Origin: Gammaproteobacteria bacterium
GTDB lineage: Bacteria; Pseudomonadota; Gammaproteobacteria; DSM-16500
Direction of reading: 5' to 3'
Length of the DNA stretch: 64,000 nt
Assembly: GCA_013288815.1 (NCBI GenBank)
Contig: JABDBD010000002.1
Span: 51,492-115,491 of the forward strand
Part shown: positions 9,201 to 19,100 of the stretch, in pieces
Position numbering within the stretch: position 1 is the stretch's first letter
Layout of the letters: each line of letters starts with the position of its first letter
Program-made: the position numbers and the translations under genes
Notes under the pieces: model-generated
What the model was told of the DNA's origin: nothing
Database searches by the model: none
The model's input: the letters and a program-made list of their open reading frames with translations, nothing else

Positions 9201-12200
9201 AATGCTATCGTCATAACACCGGGTGGAATGTCAGTAGTTTTCAATTTTCGTTCTTCATCCATGATGGTGTTATAGCCAACAAAAGCAGACTTATAGTCAG
9301 ACCAATTTGTGATGAGCGCATCACCTGCTTTTGCTTGTTTCACAAATTGTATGAGATGACTGTCTTGTTCTTGTAGTTCATCTTGATCGGTAACTGTCGC
9401 TGTCTTTTCTGAAACATCACCTAATGTATTCAAATAAAAAGTTTGCTTTTTTATTTTATGAAAATAGCGGGTGAGATTAGAGTGAAAGTCTTCAATTTGA
9501 TCTTTATCTAAGGCCACTAAAATATTACGTTCATGTTCAGGAAGTGTCATGGCTTCTGTGATAAGATGATGGAAATATTCATCAACGTTTTTCGCATTGG
9601 ATTTGGCTGTATCCCACGTTATAAACGGGTTGTTAGGTGATAAAGTGAGAGTTTCTGGTTTTTTCTCTTCATGCGGCGACTCATCAAGCGGTAAAATTTT
9701 TAAATCACCTACGCCCCCGCCTAAGTCTATGGTTTGCCAAGTGTTATCGTCTCTACTTATTTCCACAAATTCATGACAGTCATTGGAAATAGCATGTGCA
9801 TTTATCCCTAATTCTTTTGCAAGTGCCATAAACAGTAAAGATTTGTGGCGGCATAACCCTTTATTTTGCATGACCAATGCATTTAATTTCTGTATTTCGC
9901 TAGTGTTTGTCTCAATATGTGTTACACCAGGTGTCATCTGTTGGCAAAATTGAACAAGTGTAGCAGTTCTTTCTGGTATTGATAAATTCATGATGTTGCG
10001 ATAAGCGAAATTATTTTCTAAATGACCGTCTAATGAAAATCGTAAGCCTTTCACATAATCGTACATTAGTTTCTGATCATAAACAGTTTGAGGGGTGGAT
10101 TGTATTAGGAATGAAATACTTATCGGTTCCGTGATTTTTTTTCGTGAGCTGACATAAAGTAATTTTTCTTCTTCGCAATATCCGAGCTCTAAGTCAATAG
10201 AGCAGGCAAAATCCACGATGATATCTTGGGATGAAAGCGAGGGCAGAGGAATCCATTCATTTGCTTCTAGCGGTTGAGGTAACATAAACTTGCCGTGAAA
10301 GATATCTTCACTATCAGCGTATGTACTATCATAAATAGATTTTATGTTTTTGTCAGAGGCTAGTATGTTAGTTTGTGAGACTATGATTGGTACGACTGTT
10401 TTATACTTTACTGTTTCTCCTACTTCAATATCCGTGTGGATTTTTAAACGATATTGACTAGGTTTAGGATACCCATTTTTTTTATATGTAAAGAGTTGCC
10501 GTGCATGCAGCGCTTCTTTTGGATTGGAAGTTTCTGTATCTAGGTTGGCTGATTGTTTAATGCGAATCCAAAAATCGATTAGTGTAGGTTTTCTGTAAAC
10601 AGAGAAATAGGGTCCATCTTCTAGCTTTACAAGATTGGGAAAGCATTTTTTAATCTGGTCAGTGTTAATGTTGCTAAATTTATTAAATTTTATGTCTAAT
10701 TGTTCAAGTGATTCGTGTTTTTTACTAGATGAAAAAAAATCGTCAGTCAGCTGTTCGCATTGTTGTATTTTAAGTTTTTTAAGATGAGGGCAATTTTGCA
10801 AAATAGTCGACAGATTCGTATTCGTCAATTGTTTTGCACTACCCATGTTCAGCGCTGACAATTTATCAAATCGAAGAGACAAAGCAAATGAACCTGTAAT
10901 GTTTTTACAACCTGATAAGTCAAGTGATGTGAGATTAGGACAATGCTGCAATAACCAATGAAGCTGGTCATCTGTAATCATAGTATAAGAAAGATCAAGG
11001 CTGACGAGATTAGCTAGGACAAACGTTTCCTGTATATGATCTAGTGATTCATGAAGATTTTCACAGCTCGACAGACTAAGTGATGTCAATTGTGGACTGT
11101 TTTTTAAAATTTGATAAACTTGATGTAATTTCACATTAGAAGAACAGAAGTATATTTCTTTCAGTTTGTTAGGAATCAGCGGCTTAGAAAAAAGGTCATG
11201 AAGATTTTTTTTATGCGATAAGCTCAAGTAAGAAAGTTCATGGCAGTGATCAAGTATTTCTTGAATCTGCAAATTATTTTCTTCGTTACTGTCGGTAAAT
11301 TTAGAAAGTAGAGGGCAGGATTGTAATAATGTTCTTAATCCTTCCTCTTTCATTTCTATACTTTCAAGTTTAATTTCGTCAATTTTGCTTTGTGATATTT
11401 TTTTTGAAAATGCTCCTGTAATATTCATGCAACGCGATAAGCTAAGCTTAGTCAGCTGAGGCGAATATTGTAATAATTTACCTAATTGATCGTCTGTTAT
11501 AGCGCAAGAGGAAATGTCAAGATTATTTAGTTTGCTGAAGTCAAGACCGTCAACAAAAGAGCCGTCTACACTGCATAAGTCTCGAAAATAGAGTGAGGTC
11601 AACTCTTGACTGCCTCGCAATAATGCATGTATTCCTTGGTCATTTATCTCAAGTGTACCTAGGTAAACTTTTTGTAATTTTTTTAAATCTACCTTATCGG
11701 TAAATGTACCTAGAATTTTATCGCAGTTAACTAAACATAGGTAGGCCAGATTTGGGCAGCGTAATAATAATTTGTTTAGTTGCTCATCGCTAATGTGGGG
11801 GCCTGATATCTCGATAGACTTGAGATTCGTTAGCTCAGGAAGCTCTGAAAATGTATCTACCATAAATCCACAGTAAGATAAAAAAATATCATTCAAGCTT
11901 GGAAAGAGATTTAATAGTTCATATAGAATGTTACGAGTAATTGTTGATTGAGTAATCCCCAGTTTCTTAACATGATTAAAGGGTCTTGCAGCTAAATTAC
12001 GTATGAGGTCTAAATTAATTGTCCCAAGATGGATTTCATAAACGTTATCTCTATAGCATGAAGGAAGATCTGACAAGAACTTTAAGTCTGCCTCGCCGAC
12101 CACAAATGCTTCAAACTCAATTGTTCTATCCATTGTTTCGAACAAATCATTTAATTTATTCGTATCAAGTTTTTTAAAGAATCTAAAATTGAGCTCTGGT

Positions 12201-12685
12201 AAACCAATATATTTGTTTTCAAACAAGTGTTTTAGCTGATAACACATTTCTTGCCGACGAAGGTAGTCTACAATTTCCATTTCATCGCGTGAGATATTGT
12301 ATTGGGGTAAGACGGTAGTGAGATGTTGATGCGTCACCAGTTCTACATTCTTAAGTGCAGATTTCAGTTCTAAAAGTGTTTTGACACGAGTGGGCTTGCC
12401 AGTCCATACGTAGAGCTCTACACCTTGCTGTAACATTAATTCCCAAAAATAGATTGGGAATTTACGATCTCCATTACCGATTTTATATCGATAGGACCAA
12501 TCGGTAATGATAAATTTTTTTAATCGCTTAGTGTGTCCTGGCTTAGAGGTTCGCCAATAGGGTTTATCATTCACAAAACTATCGACATCAAACTCACCAT
12601 CAGGTTCATATCCGAAATCAACTTCCGGAGTGGAATCGATGTAATGAGTGATTTCTTCCAGTATGCTATCTTCTATTTTTAACAT
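6236..12685 (-). CDS. Giant multidomain protein: LRR array, transglutaminase-like core, two AAA+ ATPase modules
   Basis: 2149 aa. Residues about 230-690 hold roughly fifteen leucine-rich repeats (for example LTSLDLSGCKNITGSF and LTKLSLSRCMNITGAF). A transglutaminase-like core follows: C945 in GLCRHKS, H971 in NDCHEFVEI and D987 in TIDLGGG have the order and spacing of a Cys-His-Asp triad. The C-terminal third has two AAA+ modules: Walker A GPSGVGKST at 1644-1652 with Walker B D1690-E1691 (ILFIDEAN), and Walker A GAPGEGKSS at 1930-1938 with Walker B D1995-E1996, followed by ATQNPVNLSGR (2029 on), which is typical of MoxR/midasin-type ATPases. The combination suggests an ATP-driven, target-binding protein with a protease, deamidase or cross-linking centre. 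LRR and transglutaminase-like modules suggest a translocated effector; this is inference. It is last in a three-gene operon, 15 bp after the PARG-like gene, with no clear RBS, suggesting translational coupling. Its last codons match a repeat end (6246-6268). Confidence 0.85.
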   Translation of the reverse strand: MLKIEDSILEEITHYIDSTPEVDFGYEPDGEFDVDSFVNDKPYWRTSKPGHTKRLKKFIITDWSYRYKIGNGDRKFPIYFWELMLQQGVELYVWTGKPTRVKTLLELKSALKNVELVTHQHLTTVLPQYNISRDEMEIVDYLRRQEMCYQLKHLFENKYIGLPELNFRFFKKLDTNKLNDLFETMDRTIEFEAFVVGEADLKFLSDLPSCYRDNVYEIHLGTINLDLIRNLAARPFNHVKKLGITQSTITRNILYELLNLFPSLNDIFLSYCGFMVDTFSELPELTNLKSIEISGPHISDEQLNKLLLRCPNLAYLCLVNCDKILGTFTDKVDLKKLQKVYLGTLEINDQGIHALLRGSQELTSLYFRDLCSVDGSFVDGLDFSKLNNLDISSCAITDDQLGKLLQYSPQLTKLSLSRCMNITGAFSKKISQSKIDEIKLESIEMKEEGLRTLLQSCPLLSKFTDSNEENNLQIQEILDHCHELSYLSLSHKKNLHDLFSKPLIPNKLKEIYFCSSNVKLHQVYQILKNSPQLTSLSLSSCENLHESLDHIQETFVLANLVSLDLSYTMITDDQLHWLLQHCPNLTSLDLSGCKNITGSFALSLRFDKLSALNMGSAKQLTNTNLSTILQNCPHLKKLKIQQCEQLTDDFFSSSKKHESLEQLDIKFNKFSNINTDQIKKCFPNLVKLEDGPYFSVYRKPTLIDFWIRIKQSANLDTETSNPKEALHARQLFTYKKNGYPKPSQYRLKIHTDIEVGETVKYKTVVPIIVSQTNILASDKNIKSIYDSTYADSEDIFHGKFMLPQPLEANEWIPLPSLSSQDIIVDFACSIDLELGYCEEEKLLYVSSRKKITEPISISFLIQSTPQTVYDQKLMYDYVKGLRFSLDGHLENNFAYRNIMNLSIPERTATLVQFCQQMTPGVTHIETNTSEIQKLNALVMQNKGLCRHKSLLFMALAKELGINAHAISNDCHEFVEISRDDNTWQTIDLGGGVGDLKILPLDESPHEEKKPETLTLSPNNPFITWDTAKSNAKNVDEYFHHLITEAMTLPEHERNILVALDKDQIEDFHSNLTRYFHKIKKQTFYLNTLGDVSEKTATVTDQDELQEQDSHLIQFVKQAKAGDALITNWSDYKSAFVGYNTIMDEERKLKTTDIPPGVMTIALLDKAKANKLSEDFYSRCRLTSDYPGFPRAAREELEADAPFHKIEFYDNDWKAVLLGQIQIKGKQYKFAEAELAQAIAKKSPGLLLQNAPWHLVEFRLFMEELLQKKSVIINGKSYALGENFQIRSINEPYVLNNDQLQVLSKEENHLFDYALNSETYPYFFKYYTCQDKQLYLKSGWIAERDKVEHTNLSLLVTETLTPSQWARLLKTAKENGCILKLTLAPGVTLPEAIMHKPPKFDEEPLNQQVKVIVTNNLDLCEEENFEKNALVISINHKTRFGDLFESIKQLPSSTKKDLLFESHISDVWKKLESGKTVILKGSLSPLLAKRMETLFLSPPFIWMNGEKKIVKGKLLIITDTKNILSFSHPIQKNYSEADFWLALEKKYQDHPLYEDFKKSALSLQEKAQIKFDYSQLDTMLAKIKAGNLSNPFKPFFRLRPDLKLALGKSHWTKKRIKPLLHDVEEKRHNKITAELEHSPYIFITGPSGVGKSTYILDKLRNESKTHVTIGINNIENWFNTPKDERSILFIDEANIEKAGSWDMLEGLFNKTPGILRDGQYHPLTSHHKVIFAGNFSHFAGRHEHAFFDKHGQVFNFKEFPDHFLEKKFISPGLNSISYLKDEDKKMITDIFLKIYHKLNTDLPNHPLTSRNLKTMCMRLQLLFNVFAKADNTIQSLVYMAVMDEVGGLLNQEQKIAFKSWLKGNALLFEDDRRKMRKQLEQSMPDQFNKFIVTPSRKNTLRLLRDHILLRDMKLSTPSLASFDVPGILIEGAPGEGKSSMVLSYLREQHFKNGFITPFTPDSPSSKRYYHLTPTDPAKMESILIKAFHEGAVVMIDELNSLPLERIINQLLSGTDPAGNKPQHKGFMIIATQNPVNLSGRQVLSDALQNRFRKINLAEYPPHELADLAQKICPDKQLREKTLADYLDARQFAIRNKKIPLPTPRNLFIRLNHLAGKLKNTVHTSSPLSAQKFYSDQNKESLVQRQLDFVI
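6246..6268 (-). repeat. Terminal-repeat fragment inside the 3' end of the LRR/AAA+ gene
   Basis: 23 bases identical to the right end of the 87-bp inverted-repeat element at 19738-19824 (AAATCAAGTTGACGCTGTAC then TAG). Here it encodes the last residues, SLVQRQLDF, of the giant protein. Similarity stops at the stop codon region. Confidence 0.7.
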
Positions 12686-12700
12686 AATAGCCGTTTTTAC

Positions 12701-14479
12701 TTATTCATTAGGCTTATATTTCTTAGGTAGAGGCAACTCCTCTGACTTAGAAAATGACGTAGACGAAGATGCAGTAGATGTAGAAGATGCGGCAGGTGAT
12801 GAAGACGCAGAAGAAGGGGTAGAAAAGATAGAATCATCATCCATTTTGCTATTGCTATCCTGCTCCTTTGTTGTCGGGAAAAAAGAAAAAGATGTGTCCA
12901 ACAAGAACTTAGAATTATTCGCTATGACCTGTTCAAATTCTTGGATATCAAAAGACATATAATTCTGCAAATGTATGAGTATGCAGTCAGAAATATATTC
13001 AGCCAAATGATTAGCGACAGCTTTTTTCCAACTTTCGGAATTAGACTCAGAACAAAATCTTATGTCAGCTATGGTTGTAAATATTTTATGATTACTTTTG
13101 CCTACGCAAAGCGCATGAAGTTCTCTAAGCAATTCTTCGTGCTTCTTGTAGTCATGATTATTAAATCGAAAAGAAAGTTCAGCATTTAAAACAGCAGTAT
13201 CCTTTTGCGACGCTAAATACACCAAAAAGCAAGCGATTTCCTTATCATAACAAGAGTTAATAAACTCATCTGCTTTAGCTATAATGTAATTTTGAACATA
13301 TTCATTTGCTAAATCAATCTGAGTGGGATTTAATGTGGAACTATTTTTTATTGGCATGTGCTTTAATAAATTTTCAAACACCCCAAATAACTTGTATTTT
13401 ACTCCATGAAATAAACCTACACTAGGTGTAAACAGATCGCTTTTCTTGAGAGCGGTCTCAATTATTTCACGAGTATTTGCAGGGCTATCGTTGAGTAGAT
13501 TCAATAAATTATCCAAAAAAAGTATTTTGCTAGCTGATGTTTTTGATAGAAGAGATAATCTATCCTTCTCATATATAATGAATTGTGTTGTTATAAAGAA
13601 AAGCTCTCGTGTTGATTCTATTTTAAAAAATGAATCAAGCATTTTTTCAAGCTGAGGTAGTTTGCTCTCCGGCTTCAGCAATGTGATGGCATGATTCATT
13701 AAATCTGACAATGGGCGAGGTATACATTTAGTAAATTGGTTTTTAAATACTTCAAAATTGGTATCTTCAGGCGCGTCCTTGATAGGAAAGTAAATATGAT
13801 CGAAACAACCTTGAAATTCATAGGAATAGATAGCGGATTGATAAATCTCAGCAATGACATAAGGATCGTTTCGAAATGCTCCACATCCAAATGCACTTAA
13901 TAAAAGAACGCGTTGGTTATGGGTCTTAGCTGTGCGCAGTTGATTAAGAATTTTAAAAATAGTTCCGATTAGATAAAGTCCTAAATCAGGAGATTGATCC
14001 ATCTCCGTTAAGTTGTAAGCCGCAGAAGAAATGATATTAATACTCGTATCATCTTTATTAACACTCATTTTTTTATTCAACGAATGAATCTTTACATCTT
14101 CAGAATATAAACAGGTAAATTCTCCAAAACCAGAGCGTTGTCTTTTATTACTGAATCCCAGGCAATTCTCTAGTTGATATTTAAATGGGTTGCTGACGTT
14201 ACCTTTTTTGACCCCTGGCAATTGGCAAAGTGAAGTGAGTAGGTCTGTATTTGCAATTAAATATTCTTCTTGACCTCGTCCACTTAGATAATCACCGCCC
14301 ACCTCAAATTGATTTGCATTATTTAAAAGACAAACAGGTGTTTTCAAATTTTCTGCAATACTTCTCGCCATTAACAAACAATCTGCACTTTTTACTTCGA
14401 GTGATAAGAGTGGGAACCCTCTGTGTGTTTGTGGAGGTGTTCGCTCAATATATTGATATGCTATAGCAGATTTAACCAT
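12701..14479 (-). CDS. Microbial-type poly(ADP-ribose) glycohydrolase-like protein (TIGR02452-like)
   Basis: 592 aa from ATG 14479; the frame is open to 14572, but this ATG lies one base after the upstream stop and has AAGGTAGG before it, so I prefer it. Motifs of the microbial PARG family appear in order: NNANQFEVGGDYLSGRGQEE with Q70-E71-E72, then INIISSAAYNL, then AFGCGAFRNDP (196-206). The family hydrolyses ADP-ribose glycosidic bonds. The usual GGG before QEE is here G61-G62-D63, so activity may be altered. Residues after about 300 are helical and unrecognised; the C-terminus is a Ser-rich tail (about 540-590) with an acidic stretch. Context: middle gene of an operon between a protein of unknown function and the LRR/AAA+ giant. 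A role in removing or reading host ADP-ribosylation is inferred. Confidence 0.75.
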   Translation of the reverse strand: MVKSAIAYQYIERTPPQTHRGFPLLSLEVKSADCLLMARSIAENLKTPVCLLNNANQFEVGGDYLSGRGQEEYLIANTDLLTSLCQLPGVKKGNVSNPFKYQLENCLGFSNKRQRSGFGEFTCLYSEDVKIHSLNKKMSVNKDDTSINIISSAAYNLTEMDQSPDLGLYLIGTIFKILNQLRTAKTHNQRVLLLSAFGCGAFRNDPYVIAEIYQSAIYSYEFQGCFDHIYFPIKDAPEDTNFEVFKNQFTKCIPRPLSDLMNHAITLLKPESKLPQLEKMLDSFFKIESTRELFFITTQFIIYEKDRLSLLSKTSASKILFLDNLLNLLNDSPANTREIIETALKKSDLFTPSVGLFHGVKYKLFGVFENLLKHMPIKNSSTLNPTQIDLANEYVQNYIIAKADEFINSCYDKEIACFLVYLASQKDTAVLNAELSFRFNNHDYKKHEELLRELHALCVGKSNHKIFTTIADIRFCSESNSESWKKAVANHLAEYISDCILIHLQNYMSFDIQEFEQVIANNSKFLLDTSFSFFPTTKEQDSNSKMDDDSIFSTPSSASSSPAASSTSTASSSTSFSKSEELPLPKKYKPNE

Positions 14480-14480
14480 A

Positions 14481-16058
14481 TTAAGGCCTACCTTCTTTTG
14501 ATGTAAAAGGTAAATTTTTAAATAATTTTCTTGTCTCATCAGCCTCACTCGATTTACCTTCATGAATTGCAAGAGGCTGCTGAAAGAAAGTGAGTGAAAA
14601 TAAAGAGCTTGGCTTTATCAATAAACTTCCGACCCCACCTTTTGGAATGAGAGGGAGGGGAGTTGTTGTTAAAAAGACATCTTCAATTAACTCTTCCGAT
14701 TTCTTTTTAGCTTGAGATATTTTTTTGACTATGAGTCGAATTAGCTGATTATGATTTAACTTAAGAGCTGTTTCTTTTCCCGGGTTTATAACGGGTTTTG
14801 AAAGAAAATTATGATCCATCGCCACCAAGCCTCTTTGAAAGCTATCATTAAATTTGCTGACAATGCCGTCGAAACCTAATTCCTCGATCACATAGTTAAT
14901 AGGCATAGGTACAAGATCGGTTGTTTTTAAATATCTTCCTTTGCCCATTTTATGTGACTTACGGCTATCTTCTAAAAAATTTGTTAATGATTTTAATAGA
15001 AGATCGTACAGGGTTTCAGATGTTAAAGAAGAATTTTTTAGAGCGTGAAATTGCTGCAATTGTATTGCTTTTTTCTTTAAAATTTCAGCGAATGTCTTTG
15101 TATTTTCGGATAAATTTTCTGATGTATCTACAGTCAGAAGAGCTTGTTGTAATGCTTCTGAACGCTCGATTTTATTTTTGCGAGATTGTACTTGTAGTGT
15201 TTTTGCAGTGTCAGTAATAAGTTGTAAATGTTTAGATAAAGCTGTTAGTTCATTTGATTCATTTTCAGAATCATCGTCAAGATGTAACGGTTTTTCAAGT
15301 GTCACTATTTCATAATATTGCAAATCATTTACCTGAACCTCAATTTCTTTTTCGGTAAGATTACCACGACCATAAACAGCAGCCCCTAAGCCATGAGAAG
15401 TTTGATCAAATTCAATGGCATCATCGTCTTCATCATCTGAGTTATATGCATGGAGATACTCACTAGCACGTGGAAAATCTGGGTAAAAATGAATGATATG
15501 AACAGGGCCTTCTTTATTCTTATCATCAATTCTATATTGCTCTGAATGCAATGTAAGTGCAATCCGCATTAATTCTTTCTGATGACTTTCGATAGCTGAT
15601 CGGAATGTTTTTTCTAATATAGCGTCAACTGGTTGAATTCTTTCATCTATCTTTTTGACACGCTCCGCTAATATAGTGTTATCAGTCTCAAATGAGCATA
15701 ATTGAGCTTTAATGCTAGAGGAAAAAACATCTGACAAAACAGCTATCCTCTGGACAATGGAGTTGTCTCGAGTATCTTTTGGTGAGGTGTAATAATTTTC
15801 TAGTAATTCCTCAAGATTAAAGTTTAGAGAGGCCAGTTTTAGTTGGGTCCTTTTATCCGAGACTTTCTGCAGTATTGCTGTCAATAAATCCGCAAACTTT
15901 GTAGACTCTTGTAATCGTTCAACGTTAGGTAGCGGACGTTTATCCTGATTTTTTAAAAAAATAGAAGCCATCTTCTCAAAAAGAGTATCGTCAAACGACA
16001 AGTTCTTTGAGAAAGCTAGTGTCTTTAATAAAGTAACTAATTCTTGCTGGGCAAGCAT
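14481..16058 (-). CDS. Unknown protein, first gene of PARG-like/LRR operon; weak ADP-ribosyltransferase-like segment
   Basis: 525 aa, ATG preceded by GAGGATGGTAA. The N-terminal 160 and C-terminal 250 residues are helical and charged. In between, residues about 185-270 contain a beta-type stretch: VHIIHFYPDFPRASEYLH, an acidic linker, then HGLGAAVYGRGNL and YYEIVTLEKPLHLDDD. The pattern of HG, a glycine-rich strand and a strand ending in xxPLxLDD recalls ADP-ribosyltransferase folds, but I cannot identify a full R-S-E or H-Y-E triad, so this is only a suggestion. Its stop is one base from the start of the PARG-like gene, showing tight coupling. Otherwise the family is not recognised. Confidence 0.7.
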   Translation of the reverse strand: MLAQQELVTLLKTLAFSKNLSFDDTLFEKMASIFLKNQDKRPLPNVERLQESTKFADLLTAILQKVSDKRTQLKLASLNFNLEELLENYYTSPKDTRDNSIVQRIAVLSDVFSSSIKAQLCSFETDNTILAERVKKIDERIQPVDAILEKTFRSAIESHQKELMRIALTLHSEQYRIDDKNKEGPVHIIHFYPDFPRASEYLHAYNSDDEDDDAIEFDQTSHGLGAAVYGRGNLTEKEIEVQVNDLQYYEIVTLEKPLHLDDDSENESNELTALSKHLQLITDTAKTLQVQSRKNKIERSEALQQALLTVDTSENLSENTKTFAEILKKKAIQLQQFHALKNSSLTSETLYDLLLKSLTNFLEDSRKSHKMGKGRYLKTTDLVPMPINYVIEELGFDGIVSKFNDSFQRGLVAMDHNFLSKPVINPGKETALKLNHNQLIRLIVKKISQAKKKSEELIEDVFLTTTPLPLIPKGGVGSLLIKPSSLFSLTFFQQPLAIHEGKSSEADETRKLFKNLPFTSKEGRP

Positions 16059-16118
16059 TTACCATCCTCGTTGATGTGTTTTTATATATTTATTATGAAC
16101 TTATAATAATTACGTAGA

Positions 16119-16147
16119 ATTATAACACACAAGATAGGATCTGTACA
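16119..16147 (-). promoter_or_regulatory. Sigma70-type promoter of the three-gene operon
   Basis: On the minus strand TGTACA (16147-16142), a 17-bp spacer and TATAAT (16124-16119), about 60 bp before the ATG at 16058. A good match in a 124-bp gap after the J-domain gene; it marks the likely start of a 9.8-kb transcript ending near 6.2 kb. Confidence 0.5.
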
Positions 16148-16182
16148 TATTTTGTATAGCTAAAGGCATAAATTTTTTCGTA

Positions 16183-19100
16183 TTATACTCTTAATGCGTT
16201 CCTACCTACCTCTGTTAAATACACCTTGTTTAAAATGGCATCACGAAAGTCTAAGTCGGCCACTGATTCAAAAACAGTATTCGTTGTTAAAAAAACACAT
16301 AATTTTTTTAACAAATATGGCTTTTGGTGATTCAGTAAATTTCTAGCAAATTCATTGATGCTGCAAACTAAAATAGTATCGAAATCACATATTGTTAATT
16401 TATGTTTTCGCAAAAATAAAGGCATTAAATTAACAAGCTCTTGCCGTAAATATGAAACTTCTGAATGTTTATAGCATAAGTAAGTTCGGGGATAAGTCGA
16501 TAAATGTTTAATAAAGTTTTCTACAAATAAATGCCACCGATCATAGTAAGCATCGAGTTGCTTCGAAAGGGCGCTTAAAAACTCTTGACTCGCTTGTTGC
16601 TTGAAAAAACTATTATTGGAATAGCCTATATTCGTTCTTTTTATTATTTCATCTGCACTTCGAATAAATAATGCGGGATCTAGGTAAGGCAATAGATTAA
16701 TTGCGAAGTCATAATTTTTTGCAAAAATAGCTTGTATGATACTATCTGTAATGATTTTATTGTCTGACAATGCACCCATATTCATGATGGCTTCAAGATC
16801 ACCTAACGCTGTATAACAATGCGCAAAAGACGTTGGGATATGTGTATTAGCATTGTTATCCATATAATAAATTAAAGTGGCGACTATTTTAGAATACTCT
16901 GATTCGGTTAACCCATTTAATCCATCATTTTCATCCAGTGACCTGACAACAGGAGCTGATTTCGGAATAGTAAACACTTCAAAAGCAGTGCTATTCAAAT
17001 TTAACATAACAGGTCGTTGCAAATATTGTAGCAATCGCAACGCATTATCGTGCCCAAGTTCAGCCGCCTTAAACCAAAATAAATAGGTAATCGGATGTAA
17101 TTTATTTGTGTCAGTCGTGTTGCACTTAAAACCTAATTGAAATAAATATTCGGCTTGTTGTATTTTTTTGATCGCAACTAACGCCATGTTTTCTTGCGTG
17201 AGGAGTTCAGCTTGCGAAGCGATAATTGCGTAGACATCTTCTTGAGATAGTTTTAGTGCAATATTATATTCAGACAGGAATAAAGTCGCGACCACTTTAT
17301 CACATAAACCTGTTCTGGCAAGTTCACTGAGAAATTTTAACAAAAAAGTTTCCTTTAAATCATTATCAGGATCTAAATTAGCTGCTTTGATAAAAAAGGG
17401 AATAGCAAGATTTAAGCGTTTAGCGACGTGAGTTTTTTTAGCTAAATGCAGTTGGATTTGTTGTGGTGATAAGGCTATTTGGTTGTTGGTCTGTATTAAT
17501 TCTTGTGTTTGCTGATCTGCTATTACGTTTAGGTATAATGAGGCAATCTGAAAAGATTCGTTCGCATCTGGATTGGACAAGAGTAGCAAATACTTCAGCA
17601 CAATGTCATCTTGCGTAAATCTGCTAGCGCTACTAATGAGAGATCGTGATATTTTATCTTTCAAGTGGGCTTGTAGCTCATGCGTTTTAAGGAAATCATC
17701 GATTGCAATAAAGCAAGCGAGGGAAGAAAATGGTATATTCAGTTGATAGCTAGTGATTTCGTTTAGAATGACGCATACTTTTTGGATGGCTTCTATGTTA
17801 CCTAGTGCGGCGGATTTAATAAACCAAGATTCGGATTCTTTGATATCGTAATAGGCATTGTATTTATCAAAATACATACATCCTAATTCATAAAAATAGG
17901 GATCGCCTACTTGATCAGCAATTTTGATTAATTGTAAATAAGCCGTTTCATGCCTTAAACTGGCCGCTTTATAAAAATATTCTGCTGCTATCAATAATGC
18001 ATTTTTTTCCTTGTCTTTTAGATAATTCATTCCCATACGAAAATATGTTTCTTCGCGATTGTTGTCACTCAAATCTAAGGCTTTTTTTTCTTCTAATTGC
18101 AGTCCAGCACTTTTTGCTTTGTCTAAAATACAGTAAGCCCATAATCTTTGTGATAAGATCTCATTGGCGAGTATAATGTCTGAAATTGGTTTGCCATATA
18201 ATTTAGTCAGTGTATATAGCTCTGAACCCAGCAAGAAAGAGCTAAGCTTTTTGTTTTCAAGCACGAGAGAACAATTTTTTAAATTATGATGACAAACTGT
18301 GTTAGCATCCTTAAAAATAATAAATTTCTTACAAAGAATGGGGTTATTTAAAACCTGCTCAGCAATATCAGGATAAGTAAGTGTAGCGTATAATATGTAA
18401 ATGCAGTAGTCATTTGAGTCTGGAAATAATAGTTGGATCTGAATGATGGCTTTTGCAAGGTTTTTATTGGTGATGAGAGCACGAATAGTATGGCTAGAAT
18501 TAATTATTTTAATGTTTTGTTTAACCTCTTCAACATGATAATTTTCAGGTAGATTTAATAGCTCACAATAAGCTTGATATTTTTCTTGTAAAAAATGGTC
18601 AGAGGTAACATGGTTTAGTATGGGATCCCCATATTTCAATATGGCATTACGAATTTCATGTGGGTCTATGTGTGTTAAAAGAGTTGACGTTTTTAAAACA
18701 GCTAAGCAAACAGTGACTGATAAATTAAGAAGAGTTGATATGTGATAAGTCTGTACTTTTAAAAAGGCTATAAATTTTGGATTATTTAATTCGACTATTG
18801 CTCTATTCTCGTTCTGAAATGCTTCATGTTTATAATCATAAACGTTCTCGTGGATTTCTTGTATTTCCTTGCATTCTAAAGCAGCGCTAAAAGAAGCGTT
18901 CGCACGAGCTATTTCATGTTGTTGTGAGCTGGATATACCTGCAGACACAAGTTGCTGTGATAAAGCGGTTGTATCATCGACAATACGACTGCCATCATTT
19001 TTGTAAAGTTGAATCTCTTGATAAGCAGACCAAATTCGATGGGTCTCTGGATTTGCTTTGCATAAGTTTTCAGCTTCAGCGCCATATTTTGAAATTAATT

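Noticed and set aside
12648..12962. Plus-strand 104-aa ORF with an acidic run
   Set aside because: It is the antisense of the Ser-rich tail of the PARG-like gene; the acidic run is the complement of Ser codons.
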